Origin: Jaltomata sinuosa
Taxonomy: Eukaryota; Streptophyta; Magnoliopsida; Solanales; Solanaceae
NCBI GenBank assembly: GCA_003996215.1
Contig: QJPP01004107.1
Location: 275,254-339,253 of the forward strand
Direction: 5' to 3'
DNA length: 64,000 nt
The notes beneath the pieces were generated by a model that made no database searches, was not told where the DNA came from, and worked only from the letters and a program-made list of their open reading frames with translations. This document shows, one piece after another, positions 53,861-64,000 of the stretch. Made by a program: the position numbers and the translations under genes. Every line of letters starts with the position of its first letter. Position 1 is the stretch's first letter.

Positions 53861-55640
53861 TCTCGACATGCTCCTGCGTTATGATGCCATACAATATGAT
53901 GCAACATAATATAATATGATGCAATGAGATATGTCATAATATGATGCGACACAATGCTATGCCAGGTGATGCAATATGGTGCAATGTGATGCAATACAGC
54001 ATGATGCAATGTGATGCAGTGTAGCATGATGCAAATGTGAATGCAAAAATGCGATGCCATGCAAAATGCGATGCCATGTAGCATGATGTAATGTCCCATA
54101 GGAAAGTCATGAAAACATCACCTTTGGCCTTAATGTCGACTCCTTTGTGGGTACCTGCGCTCAAGGCAAATGGTTAGCAGACACAGTGTCGCTTTTATCA
54201 GCAACTACAGTCAATATTTGAAAGACTTTAAAGATAGCGTCTATGAAGCTGATCAAAATAACTTTAAAAATGCAAGTGAAATGGTCGTGCCTGCTTTCAG
54301 GGACAGCTATGAATACCATTTTTTGGACATTGTCTGTTCGGGGTAATCCCTGTCTTGCTAGGCATTGGTGGGGAGTGATGTTGTTTTTTGTTTGGTGCCC
54401 CCAATTTTGAAACTGACCGAGATGTCCTAATCCCTTTTGGGGACTTAAGAACATTGTTGGGTTCTCTTTATCTAGTAGTTTATGTGAACTACCATAAAAT
54501 TCGTCCTCTTTAGGGACTTTTGCCTCTTTGGCCTCTTCCTACTGTTTTGGGCTTTTCTCGCCAAATTTTAAAACATCTAGTCTCGTTTCGTTTCTTTGAA
54601 CACATTGGACAACGTGGGACCGCTTTCTGATATACTTTTGGGGATAACCTGCATTCACAGAAAAATTGTTAGTTTTGTCGAAACTGGCCTGTGTTGACCT
54701 CCTTCGATTTTCTTCTCCTGGTTCTGTCTTCTCCGTATGCTTTCCAATCTCAGGTACTTGTAACCCTCGACTCTCCCTGGACCAAGGTATACATAAGACA
54801 AAATCACATTTAAGGAGTAAAACTAATCTTCGTAAATATTTTTCAAACAAGCTCTTTGGAAAACCAAGGGTTTTTAAAAAGGAGATGATTTAGAAATGTC
54901 TCTGCCTGTCATGTTATGTAATAGTTCAACGAACGTCCTTTACTCGAGGTCTTGACATTTCTGACATACTGCTGGCGGACTACGGAGGTCCTTCGTCGTC
55001 CTAGCTGGGGAACTTGAAAGATGATTTTCAAGAAATCTATCACAGCCGAGGATTAATCCATATAGGACTGGGGATTTCTTTGAAGTAGACTCTGATCTCT
55101 CGGTGCTGGGGAATTCCTCGGAGCTTAATGTTGGACTCTTGAATGAAGCTTGGCAGAAATTTTGGGATCCTTCTCAAAATTTCTCCCCCAATTAAAGGTT
55201 TCTTAGCGGATTTTATTCCTTCCGGCAAGAGACTTGAGACTCTGTGGGGATCGAGAGATTCTTTCTCGGTATCTGCTTTGGTTGCTCTTTGGCATACTCT
55301 GCATTCTTGCTGGGTAACTCTTCGGAGTCTAATGCCCTTCGTCTTCTGAAGTTTTGAGATTCCTTTCTCAAAAATTCTATCCCAGTTTCCGTTTCCTGGG
55401 AGATACGGATGAACCATTATGGCATTTGCGTATCTACAAACATCTTCTTGTCTTGTTGGCAACGACCTTCATCTTCTGAATTTTTGAGATTCCTTTTCTC
55501 AAAAATTCTGCCCCAGTTTCAATTTCCTGGGGTAATATGACCGAACCATTGTGGCGCCTACGTATCCCATTGAGTCAGGAATCAGGTCAAACGTAGTTCC
55601 CACACTTACAGTGGGAGATTATTGGAAATAATTAAAGGGA

Positions 55641-55995
55641 TGACCGAGGCTGACAAAGGCCGCCTTCGTATCTCATTCTTGAGAATTCAGGTCAAACGTA
55701 GTTCGTACGGGAAAAGATAGATTTTCCTAAAGGGTTGACCGAGGCTGACACAGGCCGCTTACGTATCTCATTCTTAAGAATTTAGGTCAAATGTAGTTCA
55801 TTCGGGGAAAGATAGATTTTCCTAAGGGGTTGACCGAGGCCGACACAGGCCACCTACGTATCTCATTATTGAGAATTCAGGTCAAACGTAGTTCGTTCGG
55901 GGAAAGATAGATTTTCCTAAGGGGTTGACCGAGGCCGACACAGGCCGCCTACGTATCTCATTCTTGAGAATTCAGGTCAAACATAGTTCGTTCAA
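55641..55995. repeat. 95-bp tandem repeat, four copies
   Basis: TGACCGAGGC(T/C)GACA occurs at 55641, 55736, 55831 and 55926, exactly 95 bases apart. Each unit includes TACGTATCTCATTCTTGAGA, ATTCAGGTCAAACGTAGTTC and AAAGATAGATTTTCCTAA. A partial unit precedes it near 55548. Confidence 0.93.
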
Positions 55996-56088
55996 AAGGA
56001 TAGTGATGTTTTAAGCTATTATAAAGCATAAAATGATTACAATCAGGAAATGCGATTACAGGGAAATGATATTAAAGGAAAACTATCC

Positions 56089-56990
56089 CTAAACAAAGTA
56101 TCTCTTCACAGCATCGGAATTGATCGGTTTGGTCCACACTTGACCGTCCATTTCGGATAGGATCAGAGCTCCTCCGGATAACACTTTCTGGATGACATAC
56201 GGGCCTTGCCAATTGAGTGCAAACTTTCCTTTGTATTCCTCCTGGTGGGGAAAAATGCGCTTGAGAACCAGTTGTCCTACGGCAAATATGTGATCTCTCA
56301 CTCTTTTGTTGAATGCACGAATCATTCTTTGCTGGTATAACTGACTATGGCATACGACACTCATCCTTTTCTCATTAATCAACATGAGTTGCTTATGACG
56401 GGCACAAACCTATTCCTTATTGTTCAGTCCGGCTTCTGATCCTAAGAGATGGTATTTCAACTTCTGCAGGTATCACTGCTTCCGACCCATACACCAATAT
56501 ATAAGGGGTCACCCCGGTCGAAGTCCTGACGGTCATCCGGTATCCCAATAAAGCATAAGGCAACATCTCGTGCCAAGATCGGTGATGGTCGACCATTTTT
56601 CTCAAGATCTTCTTGATATTCTTGTTGGCGGACAACACCATTCATTTGTGGCCGGTATGCTGTTGAATTACGGTGAGTGATCTTGAATTGCTCACATATT
56701 TCTTTCATCAAATGGCTATTCAGATTTGTTTCGTTGTCGATAATAATTGAGTCGGGGATCCCAAATTGACAGATTAGGTTGTTTTTAACAAAATCGGCTA
56801 CAACCTTCTTTGTCACAGACTTGTAAGAAGCAGCTTCTACCCACATGGTGAAGTAATCAATAGCTACCAAAATGAATCTATGTCCATTCAAGGTAGATGG
56901 CTTAACGGGACCAATGATATCCATGCCCCACGCTACAAAAGGCCAAGGTGCGCTCATTGCATGAAGATCGCTAGGTGGTACTCGAATCAA
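56089..56990 (-). pseudogene. Integrase of the TAT/Ogre-like element, catalytic Glu deleted
   Basis: The reading VPPSDLHAMSAPWPFVAWGM leads to DIIGPVKPS with the first catalytic Asp, DSIIIDNETNLNSHL with the second, and FKITHRNSTAYRPQMNGVV. At about 56630 the expected Glu codon is missing: a small deletion shifts the frame, and NKNIKKILRKMVDHHRSWHE follows in another frame. A second shift near 56415 precedes SQLYQQRMIRAFNKRVRDH and LNWQGPYVIQKVLSGGA in the C-terminal part, which ends at VKRYFV. The integrase cannot be active. Confidence 0.88.
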
Positions 56991-57212
56991 ATCTCCGTAG
57001 ATCTAGCACTTGTGACATTTTTTTACGAACTTGCTACAGTCATTTTCCATGGTCATCCAAAAGTATCCAGTTCGCAAAATCTTCTTGGCTAGGGTGAACC
57101 CATTCATGTGGGGACCATGCACTACAGCGTGTACCTCTTCTAATAGTCTTGTGGCTTCAACCGAATCAAAGCATCTTAAGAATCCAAGGTTCAGAGTCCT
57201 CCTATACAGGAT

Positions 57213-58016
57213 TTATCTATTTAGGAAAAAGTTGTTGGCCATTCGACGAATGGTTTTCTTTTGGTTGGCGGTCACATCTTCGGGATAGACTCCAACTTCT
57301 AGATACCTCTTGATATCATAATACCATGGGTTTCCGTCTGATTCTGCTTCGACTTGTGCACAGTGCGCAGGTTGTTCTTTAAGACCTATTATCAACGGAT
57401 CGATATAATTCTGATCGGGATGTTGAATCATGGAGGATATGGTTGCCAAAGCATCGGCAAACTCATTCTGAATCCTTGGTGTATGCTTGAATTCGATCTT
57501 CCTGAATCTCTTGCACAAACTTTGAACCATCTTCACATATGACATAATCTTGGGGTTCTTCATAGCACATTCACCTTGAACTTGGTGAATTAGCAAATCG
57601 GAATCACCTATGACCAAAAGTTCTCGGACATTCATATCAATAGCTAGTTGGATACCGAGAATACAAGCTTCGTACTCGGTCATGTTGTTAGTGCACGGGA
57701 AATGGAGTTTGGATGTCACCAGATAGTGCTGACCAGCAAGACTGCTCCAATGCCCGAACCTTTGAAGTTGATCGGTCCGTTGAACAACAATCTCCAACCA
57801 GGGTATGACTCAGCAATATCCTCACCTACGAACAAAATCTCTTCATCGGGGAAGTAAGTTTGGAGAGGTTCATAATCTTCATCAACCGGATTTTCTGCTA
57901 AATAATCTGCTAAGGCCTGTCCATTGATTGCTTTTTGAGTCGCATATACGATGTCGAACTCACATAGCAACATTTGCCATTTGGCTAATTTCCCCGTAGG
58001 CATGGCCTTTTGGAAT
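57213..58016 (-). pseudogene. Archaeal-type RNase H of the TAT/Ogre-like element, catalytic Asp lost
   Basis: A connection segment (TGKLAKWQMLLCEFDIVYAT, GQALADYLAENPVDEDYE) leads to WRLLFNGPINFKGSGIGAVL. The first catalytic residue, normally FDG, is FNG. About 14 bases are missing near 57730, shifting the frame before GQHYLVTSKLHFPC. The later acidic positions are kept in NMTEYEACILGIQ, VIGDSDLLIHQVQGE and NEFADALATIS. The region is cut at 58016 by a nested element. Confidence 0.86.
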
Positions 58017-61000
58017 TGTCACGACCCAATTTCTCGATCATGATGGCACCTACAACCCCCGGTAGGTGAACCAATCCCTGTAGCCCAGAACAGTTAGTAA
58101 TGGGCTACTATCTAACAAATAAGAGAACAAGACAAAGAGAACAGATAAAAGGACTATAAATTTATACATATGCGGAAACTAAACCAAACCTCAAGACCTG
58201 GTATCATAGCATAGAGCCAAAACTACATACACGGAGTGCAAACAGTCCAAACAATATATACAGATGTCTCTGAATGGTAATAGAGTACATGAAGCAAAAG
58301 ATAAACTAAAGCTAAGCTCCGATCGCCAAGAGCTCACCCTCAGTCTGAAGTAGTCCCCAACAGATCTCCAAGCACGAATCACAGCGATCTAATGGCGATG
58401 ACCCACGCTAGGATCTGCACCCAAAGATGCAGGGGGCTAGGGGTGAGCACCAAATGAGAAGCATAAGGTACCCAGTAGGTATCATAGGCCGACTGGGCAC
58501 ATATAAGACAAAAGTGTAGTAACAGACAGAATAGAAGCAAGCAGTCATAGAAATCAATGAAAGGTACACAGGAACTAGCCCAGAGGGAAATCAACAGAAC
58601 CACATGTGAGGCCAGTAAGCAGAATATACACACCATAGGCACAGGTGAAAGTAAGAAATAACGCACCTGGGGTCCTTGCAATAATAGTGTATACAAAATA
58701 AGTTTACGAAATGGACGGTATACCGGTAACCTCAAGTGTAAGAAGAAGAGAGAAAGAGTAACGATAGGCATGCGCAGAGACATGAATCAAACTCAACTAA
58801 TCATATCAATCTCAAATCCAGAAACTAACAGTCTAGCAGTAACCAATTTCATACTTAACCGTAACAGGGAACAATTCTGTAAGTAAATAGCAAAAGTCTA
58901 CCAACAGTCCCCCGGCCGCCCATACAACCGAGGAACACAAACAAGTGAAAACAAACCCTCCGGCATCCCATACTACCGGAGCGTACAATCAGCAAACAGC
59001 AAACAAGGGTGGAGCCTCAAACAATGAATGATATGATGCATGAAGGTCTCAAGTGAAATGGTATCTCTGTATGTACCTCCTCCGGTGCCGATCCGGCCCA
59101 GCAGGAAGATTCTATGGAAGGACACTGCCCGTATACCTCTACTCCCCGTATACCCTTCCTCCGGCACACGCAGCCCGTAGGCCCTGGCCCGGATGGCAAG
59201 GTCCATGGAGGTCCCAGACCCCATGCTAAAACTCAGTAATCAAAACATGTCGTCGGAAGCAAGTCCCGGTAATCAAGATAGTGACCCAGTCTCGAATATG
59301 CATGCCCAGACCCTGTCCAGGACTAAAGTAGTAGGAAAATATCTCAAAAAAAAACCCCTCCAAGGGTGCCCGGGCATAACCCGGGTCTAAACAGTGAAAA
59401 GTCATCTCAGGTGCTCGGTCCGACCGAGGCTAAAAATCATCTCAAGTAGCAAGAAAACTCAACTAGCACCTCGGCCCTGCCGAGTCTAGCGTAGTAGTAA
59501 AACTGGTGTTTTAAAAACATAATTTTACTTCCTTTTACCCAGGAATATTCACAAGTTAAATCAAACCATTTCCAAATTATTTCCATCAAAAACGGGCCCC
59601 CGGGCCATGCAAGGTTTAGAAAATAGTGCCAGTAGGCCCGAAGCCAAAAACCGTAGTAAAACATGGAAAAAACCTCTTTATATGCATGGAAATGGTATGA
59701 TCACACACAATAGCTGCCCCGCAGCTCACAATCAACCTATCGACCCTGCACAGGCCCACAACTACTCAGCAAGCATAACCAGCCTAGAAGGATAATTCTA
59801 TGCCCGGGACTCGCGGACATTCCCAAAATCCCACCTTCTATGTTCCAGAGTCAGCAAGGCCTCACAGGACTACAAGGGTAAATAAAATATATCGGCAAAT
59901 ACTACAAGCAACGGAAGAACAAAAGTAGGCGGACATGAATAAAGCGGTCGAGGTCTGTGGTACCAACCTAATAAACCAACCCAAGGATGCCCATTAATAC
60001 AATTTTATTCTATATATGCGAAGTCTAGGGAAAATAAACCGTAACCTACCTGTCGTCCGATGACAAGCTGCTAAGATGATGTCCAAGCTCGAACCACTCC
60101 GAGAAAATCCAAAACTAAATCAGAATCGGATTTGGGCTTGAATAACTTGACGTAGATAATTGATTTCCTTTCCGAAGTTAAACATAACATCAAAATATAA
60201 TTTCTTCCCCACATTTTCCCTTACTCGTGGGTGTAAGTATATACATATACTGAAGAGTTTATAACATGCACCTCGTAATCAAATCCTGACGAACATAAAT
60301 TGATTAACATATATGTATCATGAACAAAGTGAATGTTTTTCACATTAATTAATCAACTAATTACTTAACCAAAAAGTCAAGGCATTCATTAGATGTCACC
60401 TATTTGTACATTAATTGCTGCACATTCCACTTCACTTCCACGTGGAAGTGGAGTGGCACCACACAATTAATTCCATTCCACTATGTAAGTATTCGGGTAT
60501 TGCATAAGTTCGTGGTAAAATAAATATAGCTTTTTGAATAAACCATAAATATTAGAAAATTATTTCGAATAGAACCTACTATATTATAATAATACATTTT
60601 AACATAACTAAATTTACCATCTCCGTTAAAAATATTACAATGTATAAAAACCTTATAAAATAAATACATATACAATTATATCGTAACAAAAATGTTTTTC
60701 ATAAACCTTTAAAATATATTTTTAAAAAAGTAATAATAATATAACTTTTTACCAAATTCAACTTTCAAATAAAATATTTTCAAATACACGCGATGTTAAT
60801 AAATTCTCAAACCTAGGCTCGCAATTCACCAACGCACGATTTTGATACTCAAGAACTCTCTTATGTTTCCTCACTGTTTCAGAACTGAAATGGCGTTTTA
60901 AAACGTGAAGTTGCGGCTTTAAATCGGTTTTGACCCGACCCGGTTCGCGACCCGGTTCGCAACCCGGTTTCTGCCAGACAGTCCGCGGTAAAACAGTCAT

Positions 61001-61334
61001 AACTTTTTACTCCGAGATCAGTTGGATGTGAGGTTTTGTGCGTAGGAAACTAGACTCGTAGACCTTCAATTTGGTATTTCGGGGGACTTCTAACTCTTTA
61101 TATATTGAGAGAAAATCCCTGAGACATTTTACCCAAAGTTCAGAAAATTTATTAAAGAACTTACGATAACTTTTGCCGATTTGCTTGACTTCAAAACTTA
61201 TAATGCGACCAAACAAATGGGCCCGACACCGAAATACCGGTCCTGACGAGCCTTAAGTGACTTGGGTCCGCTACAACAAGCTCTAACGATTCAAGGAAAA
61301 CGTATACGTGGAAATAATCGGAAGGGTCATTACA
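58017..61334 (-). repeat. 3' LTR of Tekay-like element 4
   Basis: Plus strand TGTCACGACC to GGGTCATTACA; on the minus strand it starts TGTAATGACC and ends GGTCGTGACA, as in the inner element. It contains hairpins CTCGGTCCGACCGAG (59414-59428) and CTCGGCCCTGCCGAG (59470-59484), a CCGGGCATAACCCGGG stretch near 59369-59384, and others near 58910-59180 with CTCCGG/CCGGAG stems. Frames within it are not genes. Confidence 0.88.
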
Positions 61335-61352
61335 TCATCCACTACTAAAAAG

Positions 61353-61372
61353 GACTTTCGTTCCCGAAAGTC
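61353..61372 (-). other. Hairpin before the 3' LTR (Tekay-like element 4)
   Basis: A perfect 8-bp stem GACTTTCG/CGAAAGTC with loop TTCC on the plus strand (loop GGAA on the element strand). It lies 18 nt from the LTR edge at 61334, the same spacing as in the inner element, but with different stem bases on both sides. Confidence 0.78.
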
Positions 61373-61397
61373 AAGGTCAAGGGGGGGTACCTGAAGG

Positions 61398-62993
61398 CTA
61401 AAATAGCTGCGGATACTGATTCCGCATATCTCTCTCGGTCTCCCAGGTAGCCTCCTCGACTGGACGGTACCTCCACTGAACCTTAACAACCGTGATCTCT
61501 CGAGACCTCAATCTCCTGACATCTCTGGCCAAAATAGCTGCAGGCTCCTCAACAAAGGCTAAACCCTCATCCAACTGAACTGAATCCCACTGCAACACAT
61601 GAGACTCGTCTGAGACATACCGACGCAACATCAAAACATGGAATACAGGATGTATAGCTGAAAACATCTGAGGCAAGGCTAGCTGATAGGCAACGCTACC
61701 AACCCTCTGAAGAATCTCAAATGGCCCAATGTACCTGGGGCTAAGCTTGCCCCGCCTACCAAATCTCATCACGCCCTTCATGGGCGATACATGGAGAAAC
61801 ACCAAGTCACCGACACTAAACTCCAAGGCACCAAGCCTACGATCAGCATAACTCTTCTGCCTGCTCTGAGCTGCCCGAAGTCTGTCCTGAATCGCTCGAA
61901 CCTGATCTAAGGAATCTCGAATCAAATCTGTGCTCTGTGGCCCAGCACTAAAACCATCAAACTAACCTACCGGTGATCTGCAACGCCTGCCATACAAAGC
62001 CTCAAAAGGTACCATGCCGATACTCGAATGGAAACTGTTATTATAAGTAAACTCTGCCAAGGGAACAAACTGATCCCAAGAACCTCCAAAGTCAAGAACA
62101 CAGGCTCGAAACATGTCCTCCAGAATCTGAATTGTCCTCTCGGACTGACCATCTGTCTGAGGGTGGAAAGCGGTACTAAGATGAACCTCTGTACCCAAAT
62201 CTCGCTGAATAGCCCTTCAGAACTGAGATGTGACCTGAGTGCCGCGGTCTGAAATAATAGAAGCTGGGACCCCGTGCAACCGAACAATCTCACGAAGGTA
62301 GATCTGAGCTAACCTCTCTGCGCCATACAAAGTCTGAACCGGCAAGAAATATGCTGACTTAGTCAGCCTATCAACAATCACCCATATGGAATCAAACCCA
62401 TGAGAAGTATGAGGCAAACCAACAACAAAGTCCATAGTAATCCCTTCCCACTTCCACTCAGGAATGGGAAGTCGCTGCATCAAACCACCAGGTCTCATGT
62501 GCTCGAACTTAACCTGCTGACAGTTCAAGCACCGAGATACGAAATCCGCTATAGCCTGCTTTATACCACTCCACCAGTAAAGCTGTCTCAAGTCTCTATA
62601 CATCTTTGCTGTGCCAGGGTGAATGGAGTATCTAGTACAATGTGCCTCATAAAGTACCAACTGAATCAAATCACTAATCCTCGGAACACAAAGGTGACTA
62701 TCGAACCTCAGAACCCCATCTGAATCTAGAGTAGCCCGACTGGTCCCACCCTGAACAACCCGATAACGAAGGTCACACAACTGATGATCCTCAAACTGAT
62801 GGCTCTGAATCTGATCAATCAACGTAGAACGAACCTCAATACTGGCGAGAACTCTACTAGGATCCGACAAGTCAAGCCTAACCAGACGGTTAGCCAAGGA
62901 CTGGATGTCCAAGGCCAATGGGTGCTCTGAAACTGAAAGAGAAGCTAGGCTACCCATACTCACTGCCTTCCGGCTCAAGGCATCCGCTACCAC
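61398..62993 (-). pseudogene. Integrase and chromodomain-like tail of Tekay-like element 4, two stops
   Basis: Starting from VADALSRKAVSMGSLASL, the N-terminal HHCC region follows (YSIHPGTAKMYRDLRQLYWW, CLNCQQVKFEHMRPGG). The core has the three catalytic residues in TMDFVVGLPHTS, IISDRGTQVTSQF and DGQSERTIQILEDM. A TGA at 62217-62219 (a Trp position) and a TAG at 61962-61964 (also a Trp position) break the frame. The tail reads SPRYIGPFEILQRVG, HPVFHVLMLRRYV and ITVVKVQWRYRPVEEATWET. Apart from these stops the protein is complete. Confidence 0.9.
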
Positions 62994-64000
62994 GTTTGCC
63001 TTACCCGGATGATACAGAATAGTGAAGTCATAGTCCTGCAGTAACTCGACCCATCTCCTCTATCTCGAGTTCAACTCTCGCTGACTAGTGATATACTGAA
63101 GACTACGGTGATCGGTGAAGATCTCACAGTGAACTCCATATAGGTAAGGCCTCCAGATCTTGAGCGCGAAAACTACCGCCGCCAACTCTAAGTCATTAGT
63201 GGGGTAGTTGCGCTCGTGAACCTTCAGCTGTCTCGACGCATATGCTATTACTCGACCCTGCTGCATCAACACACAACCAAGACCAACCCCAGAAGCATCA
63301 CAGTACACGGAGAAGCTCTGACCCTCAACCGGCAAAGTCAAAACTGGAGCTGAAGTCAATAAGGCCTTAAGCCTCTGGAAGCTGTCCTCACACTGATCTG
63401 ACCACTGAAATGGGACATCCTTCCTAGTCAGCATAGTCAAGGGTGCTTCTATGGAAGAAAATCCCTCAACGAACCATCTGTAGTAACCTGCTAACCCAAT
63501 AAAGCTGCAGACCTCAGTAGCAGTAGTAAGTCTAGGCCAATCACAAACCGCAGAAATCTTTCCCGGGTCAACCCTAATCCCATCCTTACACACCACGTGC
63601 CCTAGGAATGCAACTGACTCAAGCCAAAACTCACACTTTGAGAACTTGGCATAAAGCCGATGATCTCTCAAAGTCTGGAGTATAACCCTCAAGTGCTGCT
63701 CATGCTCATCTCTACTACGCGAGTATACTAAGATTTTGTCTATAAAAACTATCATAAATGAGTCCAAATACGGGCCAAGAACCCTGTGCATCAAGTTCAT
63801 AAAGGCTTTGGGGGCATTAGTCAACCTAAAAGACATCACCAGGAACTCATAATAGCCATAACGTTTCCTGAATGCTGTCTTAGGGATGTCCTCCGCCCTA
63901 ATCCTCAACTGATGGTAGCCAGACCTCAAATCAATCTTCGAAAACACGACTGAACCCTGAAGCTGGTCAAATAAATCATCAATCCTCGGCATCGGATACC
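62994..64000 (-). pseudogene. Reverse transcriptase and RNase H of Tekay-like element 4, partial
   Basis: Cut by the window edge at its N-terminal side. RT blocks read PRIDDLFDQLQGSVVFSKID, GYYEFLVMSFRLTNAPKAF (normally SFGL) and MIVFIDKILVYSRSRDEHE. The catalytic aspartate pair has become Asp-Lys (codon 63735-63737), which should abolish polymerase activity. RNase H follows with FSVYCDASGVGLGCVLMQ and FTDHRSLQYI. A TAG at 63060-63062 (probably from CAG) separates it from RRWVELLQDYDFTI. Confidence 0.9.

Larger units (their letters stand above)
51392..56085 (-). other. Post-integrase non-coding region with several tandem repeats
   Basis: No long unbroken protein-like frame is seen. Repeats include a two-copy unit at about 51525-51760 (TCCTACATATC plus a CTTGTAGTTC block), irregular units of about 75-80 bp at 52540-53090 (TGGATAAAGGCGGCTTAC type), two or three copies of about 95 bp at 53215-53450, a 40-bp minisatellite at 53580-53860, ATGATGCAATGTGATGCAG-type repeats at 53880-54085, and an exact 95-bp repeat at 55641-55995. 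Such regions are usual in the TAT lineage; a function is unknown. Confidence 0.7.
46981..58016 (-). mobile_element. TAT/Ogre-like Ty3/gypsy element, 3' part, interrupted
   Basis: On the minus strand the order is RNase H connection and archaeal-type RNase H (58016-57213), integrase (56990-56089), a 4.7-kb non-coding 3' region rich in tandem repeats (56080-51377), a polypurine tract and a 4.4-kb LTR (46981-51376). The additional archaeal-type RNase H, very long LTR and long post-integrase region are marks of the TAT/Ogre lineage. The element is interrupted at 58016 by another retrotransposon; its gag, protease and RT should lie beyond the window. Confidence 0.8.
58017..64000 (-). mobile_element. 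Tekay-like element 4, youngest of nest 2, continues beyond window
   Basis: On the minus strand RT, RNase H, integrase and chromodomain-like tail (64000-61398) are followed by a 3.3-kb 3' LTR (58017-61334). The pol reading has only three nonsense codons in about 2.6 kb and no frameshift, so it is much younger than the elements of nest 1. It interrupts the TAT/Ogre-like RNase H; GGAAT (58012-58016) is the expected left target duplication. Confidence 0.9.

Noticed and set aside
53435..54099. Minus-strand frames of 144 and 186 codons with repeated Cys/Arg/Gly/His blocks
   Set aside because: They are read through a 40-bp minisatellite, and several frames are open at once because the period and composition allow it. 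Not a zinc-finger protein.
58191..59224. Several minus-strand frames of 60-134 codons in the LTR of element 4
   Set aside because: They lie entirely within the LTR before the TG...CA boundary, have no domain and overlap each other in different frames.

Overview
The window is nuclear plant DNA, most likely from a member of the nightshade family (Solanaceae). The evidence is two TS-type SINE copies, one SolS-type SINE, Tekay-like Ty3/gypsy chromoviruses, a TAT/Ogre-like Ty3/gypsy element and a DUF4283-type LINE ORF1 that I recognise as common in that family. Genus cannot be decided from the sequence alone. No tRNA, rRNA, CRISPR array or organellar gene was seen. Host coding sequence is limited to one probable small gene (40554-41090, minus strand), the first exons of a second gene cut by a retrotransposon (41340-42054, plus strand), and a broken last exon of an isopentenyl-diphosphate isomerase gene (29997-30161).

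Left block (1-6141): AT-rich intergenic DNA with a two-copy 170-bp repeat, a head-to-tail pair of Helitron-like elements (about 2460-4252), a 61-bp tandem repeat, and the N-terminal piece of a MULE transposase that stops exactly where the next element begins.

Nest 1 (6142-27817): a Tekay-like chromovirus on the plus strand (outer element) carries a second, complete but decayed Tekay-like element inside its 5' LTR (8216-17330; perfect TGAGT target duplication). Its 3' LTR carries a solo LTR of the same family as the inner element, in opposite orientation (23233-26686; perfect CATAG duplication). The outer 3' LTR is truncated at about 27817 against a LINE ORF1 remnant.

Middle block (27818-42054): LINE remnant, five copies of a 174-bp satellite-like repeat, AT-rich minisatellite, isomerase exon fragment, two SINEs, a non-autonomous hAT element with 8-bp duplication, a 1.85-kb foldback element with polypyrimidine/polypurine arms, a Tourist-like MITE, a TRIM-type retrotransposon array with four LTRs and three internal segments, another SINE, and two head-to-head host genes.

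Nest 2 (42055-64000, runs off the right edge, all on the minus strand): an internally deleted Tekay-like element (gag and a protease trace only) interrupts the plus-strand host gene. Its 5' LTR is interrupted at 46980 by a TAT/Ogre-like element with a 4.4-kb LTR and archaeal-type RNase H. That element is interrupted at 58016 by another Tekay-like element whose integrase and reverse transcriptase are readable up to the window edge.

The retroelement genes form the usual gag-protease-RT-RNase H-integrase(-chromodomain-like tail) order, and all copies carry inactivating changes. Two structures recur across the Tekay-like copies and are not explained by their proteins: a short hairpin with compensatory stem changes 15-18 nt before the 3' LTR, and mid-LTR repeat clusters, mostly able to fold as hairpins, at a similar distance from the LTR edge.
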